From the NCBI RefSeq assembly GCF_030407455.1, contig NZ_JASDDJ010000029.1, forward strand, positions 1 to 38,566: a DNA stretch of 38,566 bases. Direction: 5' to 3'. This document shows positions 1 to 8,466 of the stretch, in pieces. Position numbers and translations under genes: made by a program. Positions within the stretch are counted from its first letter, which is position 1. Each line of letters begins with the position of its first letter. The notes under the pieces were generated by a model that saw nothing but the letters and a program-made list of their open reading frames with translations, was not told the DNA's origin and did not search any database. The stretch is from Psychrobacter sp. 5A.1 (GTDB taxonomy: Bacteria > Pseudomonadota > Gammaproteobacteria > Pseudomonadales > Moraxellaceae).

Positions 1-74
1 TGACGATGTTTGGCAAAATTTAGCTGTTTTTAGCCCATTTAGAGGACACTCGTTTGAATTGAGGACACGCCCTA
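1..74. repeat. Dispersed 74-base repeat, copy 1 (left edge)
   Basis: This segment aligns without gaps to the reverse complement of 38462-38535, with 59 of 74 bases identical by hand count. The similarity stops sharply at the outer end, GCCCTA (69-74), and nothing beyond matches. Inside it the 8-mer GAGGACAC occurs twice (42-49 and 61-68). The inner side runs off the window edge, so full length cannot be seen. It may be the end of an insertion sequence or a non-autonomous element; no transposase is visible. Confidence 0.7.
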
Positions 75-104
75 GTGTTGCAAATAGCAATTTTTTATAA
101 GAGA

Positions 105-788
105 CTATTTGAAATTACCAAGACGGTTAGATAGTTGACTAATGATTTGGTCAATCTCTTCATTGGCTTCATTTTCCGTATCTAAGTTACCATTTGGTGT
201 TAATTGATTCATCACTTCAGGCAGTAGTTCAGCGAGACCCTGACGTACTTCTGCATCATTGGCACCGGTATGCGCAGCTACTTGTTTAATTTCATCTTCA
301 TCAAACAAGCGATTGATATCGTTAGGATCAAGGTTATCGTTAGTTTCTTGACTACTCATCCAAGAGCGCGCTTTGCTTTCATGACCCATAGCAGTAATTT
401 TCGATAGTGCACCACTTAAGCCACCATTACGCTTGATCCAGCTGAGTACCATTGGCATCAATACAGCTATTAGCATGCTTTTCCCACCAAAGCCGCCTTG
501 TTTTTGACCGCCACCCAATACACTGCCTAATATATCTCCTAAGCCACCAGCACCTGAGCTCATACCACCCAGAATATCATCCAAACCAAAACCATTATCG
601 GCCTGACGATTATTTTGTGAATTATTAGCACTTGTCTGACTGCCGCCACTCAGTACACTGCCCAATATATCACCCAAACCACCAGTACCACGCGAATTCT
701 CGCTTTGGTCGGTAGTATTACGCTGTGTACTTTCTGGATTCATCGCACTACGGGCAACTTGGCTCACTAAATTCCCTAATAAGCTCAT
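105..788 (-). CDS. YidB-family (DUF937) protein, glycine-rich
   Basis: A 227-residue protein. The first half is low-complexity and built from repeated glycine-rich units: GGLGDILGSVL occurs twice (about residues 36-46 and 81-91) with a related FGLDDILGGM between them. A short hydrophobic stretch (about 103-117) follows. The C-terminal part from about residue 140 (SWMSS, then DEDEIKQVAAHTG and LAELLPEVMNQLTPNG) matches the YidB/DUF937 domain, whose function is not established. No signal peptide is seen. The start is supported by an AGGAG ribosome-binding site six bases upstream. The gene ends about 30 bases from the left-edge repeat, and the neighbouring ygfX/sdhE pair runs the same way. The family call is fairly sure; the role is unknown. 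Confidence 0.8.
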   Translation of the reverse strand: MSLLGNLVSQVARSAMNPESTQRNTTDQSENSRGTGGLGDILGSVLSGGSQTSANNSQNNRQADNGFGLDDILGGMSSGAGGLGDILGSVLGGGQKQGGFGGKSMLIAVLMPMVLSWIKRNGGLSGALSKITAMGHESKARSWMSSQETNDNLDPNDINRLFDEDEIKQVAAHTGANDAEVRQGLAELLPEVMNQLTPNGNLDTENEANEEIDQIISQLSNRLGNFK

Positions 789-850
789 GATCTACTCCTC
801 TTTTTATCATATTGTTTACTACAAAAAATACTGCTTCAATCCATCAGTAC

Positions 851-1306
851 CTAAGGCTTATCCGTACTGATATTGGCTAAGATATTTAATTCTCGCCACT
901 GCTCGGCACTCACTTGATCACGAAATATTGTCATTGATAAAGAACGTTGATAAGGTTCTACAATATCGAACTCAAAGATCATAGCCCACCGATAATTATG
1001 AATATCGACCATTTGTGCCTGCCACAGCTCATCACCTCGACTTGTCCTAATCATCAGCTGCCACCCTCTGTCAACACGCTGACTCAGGGGCGGTTGGCTC
1101 ATATGCAATAGTACAGGCCGTGATAATATCAAATACCCAGTAACCGCTGCTGCCACTATTAAGATAACGACATACTGCCATATGTTTAAAGAAGCAAGCC
1201 ATGCGAGTATAACCATAGCACTCGTCAAACTCATATAAAACAACACGCGCAAATAGCTAGCAGGCTTGATAGCTGTATCTATACGTAGCGAAGTTGCCAT
1301 CGTCAT
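851..1306 (-). CDS. YgfX/CptA-like membrane protein beside sdhE
   Basis: A 151-residue protein with a short N-terminal tail, two closely spaced hydrophobic helices (about residues 20-62) and a soluble C-terminal half rich in tryptophan. It lies 28 bases downstream of sdhE on the same strand. That position, with a two-helix hairpin followed by a small soluble domain, is characteristic of YgfX (CptA), the membrane partner of SdhE/YgfY in many gammaproteobacteria. Sequence similarity to E. coli YgfX is not obvious by eye, so the call rests mainly on context and topology. Two ATG codons (1306 and 1300) are possible starts; neither has a clear Shine-Dalgarno, which suggests coupling to sdhE. It could instead be an unrelated inner-membrane protein. 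Confidence 0.55.
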   Translation of the reverse strand: MTMATSLRIDTAIKPASYLRVLFYMSLTSAMVILAWLASLNIWQYVVILIVAAAVTGYLILSRPVLLHMSQPPLSQRVDRGWQLMIRTSRGDELWQAQMVDIHNYRWAMIFEFDIVEPYQRSLSMTIFRDQVSAEQWRELNILANISTDKP

Positions 1307-1334
1307 ATTTGAGTGCCACAGTAAATATGAAGCA

Positions 1335-1613
1335 TTAAGCCAAATCTTTGGTATGGCGCCATGTTTTAATCTTATTGACCAACGCCCAGATGTCGTCCTC
1401 TTCTGGACGATTTTGATTGGTAAAGTAGTCTAGCAAGTCTGGGTCTTCATGAGTGAGCATTTCTGCAAATGTTGCTTGCTCAGTAGCATCTGCTGTCAGA
1501 TACAGCTCTTTGACGTAAGGATCAATATAAAAATCCAATTCTTTTAATCCGCGGCGAGCTTGATAAATGATACGGCGCTGTTCATTGGTTGGTTCTGGTT
1601 GTGTGGTGGTCAT
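1335..1613 (-). CDS. sdhE: FAD assembly factor SdhE
   Basis: A 92-residue protein of the SdhE/YgfY (CptB) family, which promotes covalent attachment of FAD to the flavoprotein subunit of succinate dehydrogenase and fumarate reductase. The diagnostic RGxxE motif is present as R21-G22-L23-K24-E25, within RRGLKELD. The acidic helical remainder (EEDDIWALVNKI near the end) and the length fit the family. An AAGGTAG ribosome-binding site precedes the ATG. It is followed by a ygfX-like gene, the common pairing in gammaproteobacteria. The sdh operon itself is not in this window. Confidence 0.9.
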   Translation of the reverse strand: MTTTQPEPTNEQRRIIYQARRGLKELDFYIDPYVKELYLTADATEQATFAEMLTHEDPDLLDYFTNQNRPEEDDIWALVNKIKTWRHTKDLA

Positions 1614-1743
1614 AACGCTACCTTCGTCAATTTAAATAATTTTTAATGGTGTATTTAGATGTTTCTAAAATCGTTTTTTATTTCTTTAAATAGAGCATAA
1701 AACATCTATAGCATTGGACAACAGCGCAAACGAGTATAAAAGT

Positions 1744-2661
1744 CTATTTGTGACAGTCATACTCAGACAACTGACTCCATAGCGATACTGCTTGCTGCAT
1801 CATCGTCACATTATGCGTGCGAATGATACTCGCCCCTTGTTGTAACGCAAAAATACCTGCTGCCATTCCTGCTGCATCACGCTCTGTTGCTTGAGTATTA
1901 GCCACTGCTTCAACCCCACTTTTACTCAATACTTCTGCTAAAAATCGCTTACGTGAAACGCCAAACATCATTGGCAATCCCAGTGTCTGCAACCGCTTAA
2001 GCTGGCTTAATAGTGCGCAGTGGTGCTCATGGTTTTTTGCAAATCCAAAGCCTGGATCAATAATTATTTTTTCACGTTTGACGCCGATACTAATTACCTC
2101 GTCAATACGGGCTCCTAGCTCGGTACTCACATCATCTATTACATTATCATACTGTGCCAAGTCATTCATTGTCGTCGGCTCACCGCGCATGTGCATGAGC
2201 ATAACAGGTATATCAAGCTTAGCCGCTAGCTCTGCAGCGCCAGTACGTTTTAGTGCTCGTACGTCATTCCATATGTCAGCACCTGCATCAAACGCTGCCT
2301 GCATGACTTCAGGGTTGCTGGTGTCAATAGACAGCCAAACATCATTTCCAAAAGATTGTCTAATGGCTTGAACAACAGGTACAACGCGATGCATCTCATC
2401 ATTCGTAGCGACAGCATCCGCATTTGGGCGAGTAGACTCTCCGCCAATATCAATAATAGTCGCGCCTTCTTTTATCATCTGCTGACAATGAGCAACGGCC
2501 GTATCTACTCCGTTAAACTGCCCACCATCTGAAAATGAATCTGGCGTCACGTTCAAGATACCCATGATATGCGGCTGCGACAAATCTAAAGTTTTATCAC
2601 GACTAGATATCTTGTAGTCAGGTAAGGCTTGGAATAATGACATAACCAACTTATCTCTCAT
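1744..2661 (-). CDS. folP: Dihydropteroate synthase
   Basis: Joins 6-hydroxymethyl-7,8-dihydropterin pyrophosphate to p-aminobenzoate in folate synthesis; it is the sulfonamide target. The TIM-barrel signatures are visible: IMGILNVTPDSFSDG (about residues 32-46) and DIGGESTRP (71-79), then the pterin-site IDPGFGFAK and, near the C-terminus, IIRTHNV. At 305 residues it is slightly longer than usual because of about 30 residues before the first strand. ATG codons at 2661 and 2643 are both possible; the first has no Shine-Dalgarno and the second has only a weak one. It follows ftsH as in E. coli, but the ftsH terminator lies between them, so it probably has its own promoter. Confidence 0.95.
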   Translation of the reverse strand: MRDKLVMSLFQALPDYKISSRDKTLDLSQPHIMGILNVTPDSFSDGGQFNGVDTAVAHCQQMIKEGATIIDIGGESTRPNADAVATNDEMHRVVPVVQAIRQSFGNDVWLSIDTSNPEVMQAAFDAGADIWNDVRALKRTGAAELAAKLDIPVMLMHMRGEPTTMNDLAQYDNVIDDVSTELGARIDEVISIGVKREKIIIDPGFGFAKNHEHHCALLSQLKRLQTLGLPMMFGVSRKRFLAEVLSKSGVEAVANTQATERDAAGMAAGIFALQQGASIIRTHNVTMMQQAVSLWSQLSEYDCHK

Positions 2662-2746
2662 AAGAACAATTTTAATTATTACTGTCTATGCTCATGATAC
2701 CAGTAAATCTTATGGGGTTCTAAATCCTTCATAAAATGACGACAAT

Positions 2747-2777
2747 AAAAAAGCCCTCTATCATAAAGGGCTTTTTA
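2747..2777 (-). terminator. Terminator of ftsH
   Basis: A 10-base perfect stem, AAAAAGCCCT (2748-2757) with AGGGCTTTTT (2767-2776), and a 9-base loop. The minus-strand T run lies just downstream of the ftsH stop at 2800. The symmetrical A and T flanks could also work on the plus strand. Confidence 0.85.
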
Positions 2778-2799
2778 TAAAACATGAATACGCTAGCAC

Positions 2800-4695
2800 T
2801 TACATCGCTGGTAATGGTGGCGGTGTGGCACCAGTTGTTTTCACATCATTTTTCGACAAGTTTACTTCGTTATGCTGGTAGACTCTTGGTGGACGCGGTG
2901 CTTCACCCGCTAAGATATCTTGCAGTTGGTCACGATCGATGGTTTCCCAATTCATGAGAGCCTCAACCATCGCATGCATCTTGTCTTGATTGGCTTCAAT
3001 CAATTCACGAGCGATATCGTACTGCTCTTCTAGCATACGGCGTACTTCTTCATCAACCTTTTGCTGCGTGGCTTCTGAAATCGTACGACCACCACCGCCG
3101 AAATATCCTTGCGAGTTGTCGTCATCTTCGTACACCATGATACCAAGTGCATCAGACATACCGTACTTCGTGACCATCGCTCGTGCCATTTTGGTGGCAC
3201 GTTCAAAGTCGTTCGAAGCACCCGTCGACATTTGATTGATAAATACTTCTTCGGCGATACGACCACCGAACAAAATAGCAATGTCGCTCAACATCTTCGA
3301 TTTATACATACTGGTCTGATCGTGCTCAGGCAACTGCCAAGTCACACCAAGGGCAAAACCACGAGGCATAATAGTAACTTTATGCACAGGATCTGTACCA
3401 GGTAGTAGTTCAGCTACTAACGCATGACCTGCTTCATGATAGGCAGTCGCACGGCGCTCTTCTTCGCGTATCACCATAGACTTGCGTTCAGGACCCATAT
3501 ATAACTTGTCTTTAGCATCTTCAAAGTCATTCATATCCACGCTGGTCTTGTTATGACGTGCTGCAAATAATGCGGCTTCATTTACAAGATTGGCAAGCTG
3601 TGCACCACTGAATCCAGGCGTACCACGAGCAAGAGAACTTGCATCTACACTAATCGTGTTTGGCAATTTCTTCAAATGGACTTTCAAGATTTGCTCACGG
3701 CCTTTGATATCCGGCAAACCTACTTGTACCTGACGATCAAAACGACCTGGACGCAGTAAGGCTTTATCAAGCACGTCAGCACGGTTGGTCGCAGCAATAA
3801 CGATAACGCCTTCATTACCTTCAAAGCCATCCATCTCAACCAGTAATTGGTTAAGCGTTTGCTCACGCTCATCATTACCGCCGCCCATACCAGAACCACG
3901 ATGACGACCGACTGCATCAATCTCATCAATAAAGATGATACAAGGGGCACTTTTCTTTGCTTGTTCGAACATATCACGGACACGTGATGCACCGACACCG
4001 ACGAACATCTCAACAAAGTCAGAACCTGAAATCGAGAAGAACGGCACTTTAGCTTCACCAGCAATGGCTCGTGCTAGCAATGTTTTACCCGTACCTGGAG
4101 GACCTACCATGAGGATACCACGAGGAATCGTTGCCCCAAGTTTGGTAAATTTATCTGGATCACGCAAGAACTCAACCACTTCAACGACTTCTTCTTTGGC
4201 TTCTTCACAACCAGCCACATCTTCAAAGCTAACGTTGATTTGATCTTCAGTCAGCATTTTCGCTTTTGATTTACCAAAGCTCATCGGACCGCCGCCTTTA
4301 CCGCCAGCGCCGCCTTGCATGTTACGCATAAAGAATAAGAACAGACCAATAATCAGTAGAATCGGGAAACTGGCTATCAGTAGTTGCATCAATACGCTTT
4401 GGCGCTTTGGTGCAGTCCCTTGGACTTCGACTTGGTTCTCACGTAGCATTGGCATTAGCTGGTCATCTGACACAGCTGGTCTAATGGTCTCAAAAGATGA
4501 GCCATTTTTCTTTTCGCCGGTGATCTGTTCGCCGTCGATTTCAACACTGGCTACTTGGTTTTCTGACACTGCGGTCACAAACTCAGAGTAGTTAAGGCTA
4601 TCCGGCTCGGATGATTGATCAAAGCCGCTAAACACCAGCACCAAAACGCCGATTACCACCAGCCACAATAAGGTATTTTTTACCATGTCGCTCAC
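2800..4695 (-). CDS. ftsH: ATP-dependent zinc metalloprotease FtsH
   Basis: Membrane-anchored AAA+ protease that degrades misfolded membrane proteins and regulatory substrates; in E. coli these include LpxC, whose gene is also in this window. The order is a transmembrane helix (about 7-23), a periplasmic region, a second helix (about 103-123), a glycine-rich linker, the AAA module and an M41 protease domain. The AAA module has Walker A GPPGTGKT (198-205), Walker B IIFIDE (253-258) and the second region of homology ending RPGRFDR (315-321); the protease has zinc motif HEAGH (420-424). The start is a GTG: the resulting MSDMVKN resembles the MNDMAKN start of pseudomonad FtsH, and a GGGA site sits about seven bases upstream. 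An ATG three codons later (4686) is the alternative. The 631-residue length is normal. Confidence 0.97.
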   Translation of the reverse strand: MSDMVKNTLLWLVVIGVLVLVFSGFDQSSEPDSLNYSEFVTAVSENQVASVEIDGEQITGEKKNGSSFETIRPAVSDDQLMPMLRENQVEVQGTAPKRQSVLMQLLIASFPILLIIGLFLFFMRNMQGGAGGKGGGPMSFGKSKAKMLTEDQINVSFEDVAGCEEAKEEVVEVVEFLRDPDKFTKLGATIPRGILMVGPPGTGKTLLARAIAGEAKVPFFSISGSDFVEMFVGVGASRVRDMFEQAKKSAPCIIFIDEIDAVGRHRGSGMGGGNDEREQTLNQLLVEMDGFEGNEGVIVIAATNRADVLDKALLRPGRFDRQVQVGLPDIKGREQILKVHLKKLPNTISVDASSLARGTPGFSGAQLANLVNEAALFAARHNKTSVDMNDFEDAKDKLYMGPERKSMVIREEERRATAYHEAGHALVAELLPGTDPVHKVTIMPRGFALGVTWQLPEHDQTSMYKSKMLSDIAILFGGRIAEEVFINQMSTGASNDFERATKMARAMVTKYGMSDALGIMVYEDDDNSQGYFGGGGRTISEATQQKVDEEVRRMLEEQYDIARELIEANQDKMHAMVEALMNWETIDRDQLQDILAGEAPRPPRVYQHNEVNLSKNDVKTTGATPPPLPAM

Positions 4696-5095
4696 TAGTT
4701 ATTCCCATCCCTTACTTATTGGTGTGTTTATTAAACACGTGACGTCTATAAACGTATTGCTCATTTTTAATAAATATCCTGATACCAACCACTTCTAACT
4801 TAGACTTATATGATCTACGAATAGCATAAAGGCTGTTTTGACAAGCAATTAGTATGAGATAAATACAAATTTATCGTAATTGAGCCTATATAACGCTTAT
4901 TATCAGACGACTTTGCCTAAAACGTATGCTAAAAACAAAGGTAATATACCATGATATGTGGTGCTAACCCGCATAATTCAAGCAGGTTTCACGATTATTC
5001 AGCTAACGATTGTCACGACTTTTATCCTATGACAATGACACTTTATGGTGATTCATTATCACGCTTACAAGAGCAGCAACCTATTGATGTTAAAA
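4696..5095. other. Intergenic region between rlmE and ftsH
   Basis: A 400-base, A+T-rich gap. It must contain the ftsH promoter unless ftsH is read from rlmE. The only coding potential seen is a 50-codon plus-strand frame at 4951-5103, listed separately. A small inverted repeat GTGAT/ATCAC (5048-5062) lies past the rlmE stop but has no T run, so it is not a convincing terminator. Confidence 0.5.
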
Positions 5096-5103
5096 CTATT
5101 TAA
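4951..5103 (+). CDS. Possible small ORF of 50 codons, unrecognised
   Basis: An ATG preceded by AAAGG at about nine bases opens a 50-codon frame that ends at a TAA overlapping the last bases of the convergent rlmE gene. The product would be small and soluble, starts MICGANPHNS, and contains two cysteines and several histidines. I do not recognise it. Codon usage gives no strong support, and the frame may be chance or the tail of a decayed gene. Confidence 0.2.
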   Translation: MICGANPHNSSRFHDYSANDCHDFYPMTMTLYGDSLSRLQEQQPIDVKTI

Positions 5104-5728
5104 TCGCTATCCAAAACATCTCTTTTGAGCGTGGTCGTGACGCACCTGGCTTTATACTACGAATCTTACTAAAATCCTGCTGCATCTGCTTGCGTAATTC
5201 CTGTGTACCCTCGCCCTGAAACACTTTCATAATAAGTGCGCCACCTTCTGGTAAGGTTGCGAGGGCAAAGTCCACGGCCAATTCACATAAGTACATCATA
5301 CGCGGCTGATCAATGGCGCTATTCCCTGCCGTATTGGGTGCCATGTCAGACAATACCACGTCAACTTGTCTGTCACCTACTTCTGCCATAATGGCGTCAA
5401 ACACCTCGGCTTCACGAAAATCGCCTTGGATAAAGGTAACATCAGGCAAGGTGTCCATCGCCAAAATATCAGAGGCTATCAAGATTCCGTTTTCACCTAC
5501 CAATTGACCAGCAACTTGAGACCAACTACCAGGTGCACTGCCCAAATCGACCACCGTCATACCTTTTTTGATCAGGTTGGTTTTTTCATTAATCTCTAAT
5601 AACTTATAAGCGGCACGGGCACGGTAGCCATCTTTTTGAGCTTTTTGTACATAATGATCGTCAATATGCTCTTTCATCCAAGCACTGCTGCTCTTTGACA
5701 ATTTTTTGTTTTCGATACGCGTGGCCAA
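5096..5728 (-). CDS. rlmE: 23S rRNA 2'-O-ribose U2552 methyltransferase
   Basis: RlmE (FtsJ/RrmJ) methylates the 2'-O of U2552 in the A-loop of 23S rRNA on the large subunit, using SAM. The Rossmann signature VVDLGSAPGSWSQVA contains the SAM loop, and the K-D-K-E-type catalytic residues lie in RAAYKL, SDMAPN, MKVFQGEG and SKEMFW. At 210 residues it is the usual length. The start codon appears to be TTG: GGAG lies eight bases upstream, the product begins MATRIENKK, and no in-frame ATG occurs until residue 18, inside the conserved SSSAWMKEH segment. The order rlmE-ftsH-folP with divergent yhbY is the same as in E. coli. Confidence 0.95.
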   Translation of the reverse strand: MATRIENKKLSKSSSAWMKEHIDDHYVQKAQKDGYRARAAYKLLEINEKTNLIKKGMTVVDLGSAPGSWSQVAGQLVGENGILIASDILAMDTLPDVTFIQGDFREAEVFDAIMAEVGDRQVDVVLSDMAPNTAGNSAIDQPRMMYLCELAVDFALATLPEGGALIMKVFQGEGTQELRKQMQQDFSKIRSIKPGASRPRSKEMFWIAIK

Positions 5729-6058
5729 AATACCTGCTCCTATTACTTTACTAACGCTAAATCCAGCTTCTTCAATCGCTCTATCACCTACAAACCGAAA
5801 TCAATCAGCTTTAGATGCGCCGTTAATCAGAGTGTTTATTGATGATTCGTCGCAAACTGACCAATTCTATTGGTTAAATAACTGTTTTATAAGGCAGTAG
5901 CGTTTATAATGTGACCAAACATTCAGTTTAACATTTTCGTCACGTAAAATCGTGCAAAATCCTGCTGATCTCATGCAAGATGGTCACAGATTATCTATAA
6001 TGATCAATAACTGTTTTTGACAGTACCATTTTTATTTTTACCAACACCTAGGAATTCT
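5729..6058. other. Divergent rlmE/yhbY intergenic region
   Basis: A 330-base stretch with no convincing gene. It contains two TATAAT hexamers on the plus strand (5905-5910 and 5996-6001), so the yhbY promoter is probably here, though neither hexamer has a good -35 at the right distance. A stop-free plus-strand frame at 5706-5900 has no ribosome-binding site and overlaps the rlmE start; I do not call it. Confidence 0.5.
5996..6001 (+). promoter_or_regulatory. Possible -10 element for yhbY
   Basis: A perfect TATAAT lies 57 bases before the yhbY ATG. The matching -35 region (near 5973, ATGCAA) is poor, so this is a candidate only. Confidence 0.35.
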
Positions 6059-6370
6059 ATGCAACTCGATAACGCTACCATCAAACGCCTAAAAGGCATC
6101 GGTCACGAGCTAAAGCCTATCGTTATGATCGGCAACAAAGGCATTACCCCAACCATTACCGAAGAGATTGATCGCGCTTTATCAGATCATGAGCTTATCA
6201 AAATAAAACTGCCTGCTGGCACGAAAGAAGAGCGTGATATCGTTGGGGCTCAACTTGCCAAAACAGCTAACGCATCTTTGGTTCACTCTATTGGTCGTAT
6301 GGCGCTGTTACTACGCAAAAACCCAAATGCCAACTCAAAACTGTCTAACCTAGCACGTCACGCGCAATAA
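6059..6370 (+). CDS. yhbY: YhbY-type CRM-domain RNA-binding protein
   Basis: A 103-residue single CRM (KH-like) domain protein that associates with pre-50S ribosomal particles in E. coli. It shows the CRM core: a basic first helix (TIKRLKGIGHELKP), the GNKG loop (residues 25-28), HELIKIKL and a closing strand ending at SIGRMALLLRKN. The ATG at 6059 has an AGGAA site at good spacing; an in-frame TTG at 6017 would add 14 residues unlike the family, so I reject it. It is divergent from rlmE, the conserved arrangement, and a strong terminator follows. Confidence 0.95.
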   Translation: MQLDNATIKRLKGIGHELKPIVMIGNKGITPTITEEIDRALSDHELIKIKLPAGTKEERDIVGAQLAKTANASLVHSIGRMALLLRKNPNANSKLSNLARHAQ

Positions 6371-6449
6371 TATGTGATACCAAGCTTAGTTTGAGTGACT
6401 GTATGCCGCAGCAGCTTATATCATAGCTAAATAATGACGTTGAAATACG

Positions 6450-6481
6450 AAAGCCGCGATGCCTCTTGCTCGCGGCTTTTA
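6450..6481 (+). terminator. Terminator of yhbY
   Basis: Stem AAGCCGCG (6451-6458) with CGCGGCTT (6471-6478), a 12-base loop and a T run. It lies 80 bases past the yhbY stop. Confidence 0.85.
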
Positions 6482-6603
6482 TGTTGTCTGGTAGCCCTGA
6501 TTTTACTTATCCTATAGTATCAGTGCCTCTAATCAGTACAGTTTCTCTTATCATTACCTTTTTACACCCACTTCTTTATTATTACTGTCGAGTTTAATGA
6601 ATA

Positions 6604-7362
6604 ATGAACCAATCTTTTAACCTCTGTATAGCCAGCGAGACAGTAGCAAAAGATGCACTACAATTAGGTGTGTCTATAGATGTGTTACGCCGTATTTGTA
6701 TAAATGTGAATGCGAAGGTCATCCGACAACCAGCATTGCAGTTACAGCTGACCTATCAAATCATCTTACCCAACCAAATTCTGGTAAATCAACTACATTG
6801 GCCAATCTGGCAGCAAACACAAGTAAACTTCACTGATTATCTCTGGGAAACAACGTGTCTTGAATGCTTTATCGCTGGTAGCGAGGTTAGTAATACAGAT
6901 ATCACGATAACTCATCAGACAGTACCTCATAATACAGCACTTCAACACACAACCTCTTACATAGAGATCAATGCCAGCCCTGATGGTCGCTACGCACTCT
7001 ATCAGTTTGAAAGCTATCGCAACCCTGCGACATTACCGCCAGTACCGTTGTACGAAAACGATGGACACACGCGCGCATCCATTGATTGGTATGATGATTT
7101 AAAGCCCGCAATGATATCTGTAGAAAGTTCTTTATCTAGCTCTCCATCGATCGCCACTAAACCTCATGACTATGAGCGCAGCTTTAGCGTGCCTATAGCC
7201 CAACTGCCTAACCAACAATACGCTATTGGAAATACTATGATTGAGCAGATACATCCTTGCGTCATTTTATGGTTTGGCGAGACTGCTTTATATTTTGCCT
7301 CAAACCATGCCTCCCCGCCTGACTTTCACAATCGCGATTACTGGTCAAGATTTGAGCTTTAA
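6604..7362 (+). CDS. DOMON-like domain protein
   Basis: A 252-residue protein resembling the bacterial DOMON-like family, predicted to be a beta-sandwich that may bind haem or a sugar; no function has been shown to my knowledge. The recognisable elements are DYLWETTCLECFI (about residues 79-91) and YIEINASPDGRYALYQF (about 119-135), then FGETALYFASNHASPPDFH near the C-terminus. There is no signal peptide, so it should be cytosolic. The segment at about residues 178-192 is serine-rich and variable. The ATG at 6604 has only a weak GAG upstream. The gene stands alone between a terminator and a convergent CHAP-domain gene. The family call is moderately sure. Confidence 0.7.
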   Translation: MNQSFNLCIASETVAKDALQLGVSIDVLRRICINVNAKVIRQPALQLQLTYQIILPNQILVNQLHWPIWQQTQVNFTDYLWETTCLECFIAGSEVSNTDITITHQTVPHNTALQHTTSYIEINASPDGRYALYQFESYRNPATLPPVPLYENDGHTRASIDWYDDLKPAMISVESSLSSSPSIATKPHDYERSFSVPIAQLPNQQYAIGNTMIEQIHPCVILWFGETALYFASNHASPPDFHNRDYWSRFEL

Positions 7363-7409
7363 TTCGGTTATATGAGCTGTACTCACTTAAACATCCCCAT
7401 TTAGAGCAC

Positions 7410-7445
7410 AAAAAAAACCAGCAATGTCATAAAGAGCATTACTGG
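7410..7445 (-). terminator. Terminator of the CHAP-domain gene
   Basis: On the minus strand CCAGTAATG (7437-7445) pairs with CATTGCTGG (7418-7426) with one G-T pair, followed by an eight-base T run (7410-7417). It lies about 40 bases past the stop at 7488. Confidence 0.8.
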
Positions 7446-7487
7446 GTTTGGAGAAAGCGTTTAACTTAGGTTATATATGACGGATGT

Positions 7488-8216
7488 TTATTTATCAGCC
7501 ATCGCAAGGTAGATACCACGGTCTGATGCATCATCAACATATTGCGAATCACGCCATGTGGTATAGCTATGAACACCACTGTAAGGACTGATGCTATTTT
7601 GACGGAAATCAGATACCCAACCATTGCCATCAAAAATTTGGATATGGCCATGTGGACGGCTTGAGCTACGGTTATAGACCACGACATCCCCAACTTGCGG
7701 TGACATATCGTTACTGATCTTGGTAAAACCTGCTTGGGAAAGAGTGCCACGAGAGGCATACTGATATGCTGAAGGGTTAGGCGTAAATTCATAACCTGCT
7801 GACTGTAGTGCTTTTCGTACATAACGAGCACAATAACCAGAGCTTCTAGACAACGCCACTCGTGAGGCGCGTGCCGCAGCGATAGCAGGTGCAGAGTTAC
7901 TATCAGGAATACGACTTGCTTGCTGCTGACGCTGCTCGTAAGACAAACGACTGGTTAGCGAGGCTAGTTTATATTCTTTTTGCTTCGCATGAGCGCTCAG
8001 GTTGTCAATGGCTTGACTAATTTCATCGTTGCTATATACATGAGCACCACTGTTGGTGCTATAGATATTGCGGCTAGAACCATAGTTCGCAGCACTAGAA
8101 ATATTTGTAATGGTATGACTCAAGGTATTATTCGGTTGAAAGGTTGTTTCAGCAGCACCACTCGTCTGTGCGATACCCATTCCCAATACTGACAAAATTA
8201 ATAAAGCTTGTTTCAT
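7488..8216 (-). CDS. Secreted CHAP-domain (NlpC/P60-like) protein
   Basis: A 242-residue exported protein. It starts with a Sec signal peptide (MKQALLILSV..., cleavage probably near residues 20-22), followed by a Ser/Asn-rich region and a helical stretch (about 65-120). The C-terminal CHAP domain has the cysteine in SGYCARYVRKAL (Cys129) and the histidine in HGHIQIF (His191), the expected catalytic pair of amidases/endopeptidases that cut peptidoglycan; the spacer GDVVVYNR is also typical. The ATG at 8216 has an AGGTAG site; an in-frame ATG at 8294 would bury the signal peptide and is rejected. Its substrate cannot be read from sequence. It may be a cell-separation hydrolase or an interbacterial effector; no immunity gene is adjacent, so the first is likelier. 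Confidence 0.8.
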   Translation of the reverse strand: MKQALLILSVLGMGIAQTSGAAETTFQPNNTLSHTITNISSAANYGSSRNIYSTNSGAHVYSNDEISQAIDNLSAHAKQKEYKLASLTSRLSYEQRQQQASRIPDSNSAPAIAAARASRVALSRSSGYCARYVRKALQSAGYEFTPNPSAYQYASRGTLSQAGFTKISNDMSPQVGDVVVYNRSSSRPHGHIQIFDGNGWVSDFRQNSISPYSGVHSYTTWRDSQYVDDASDRGIYLAMADK

Positions 8217-8466
8217 AAATTTACTACCTATTGTTAATACAAGTCTGCTCGTCATCCGTGACAAAGCATCAATTAATTTAGAGGATATAATCATTAAATA
8301 GACGTGATAAAATCCCTATTACAACGGTTCACTCTTTTGTAAAAAGTGACTAGTGCCAGTAGTATCGCCCACTTAGTCAGCTATTTCGTAAATCGTTTGC
8401 TATATATTGCTTTTAGCATGTCTGTTATGAATATCGAGTTTGTCACCTATTAGATGAGTACTTACG

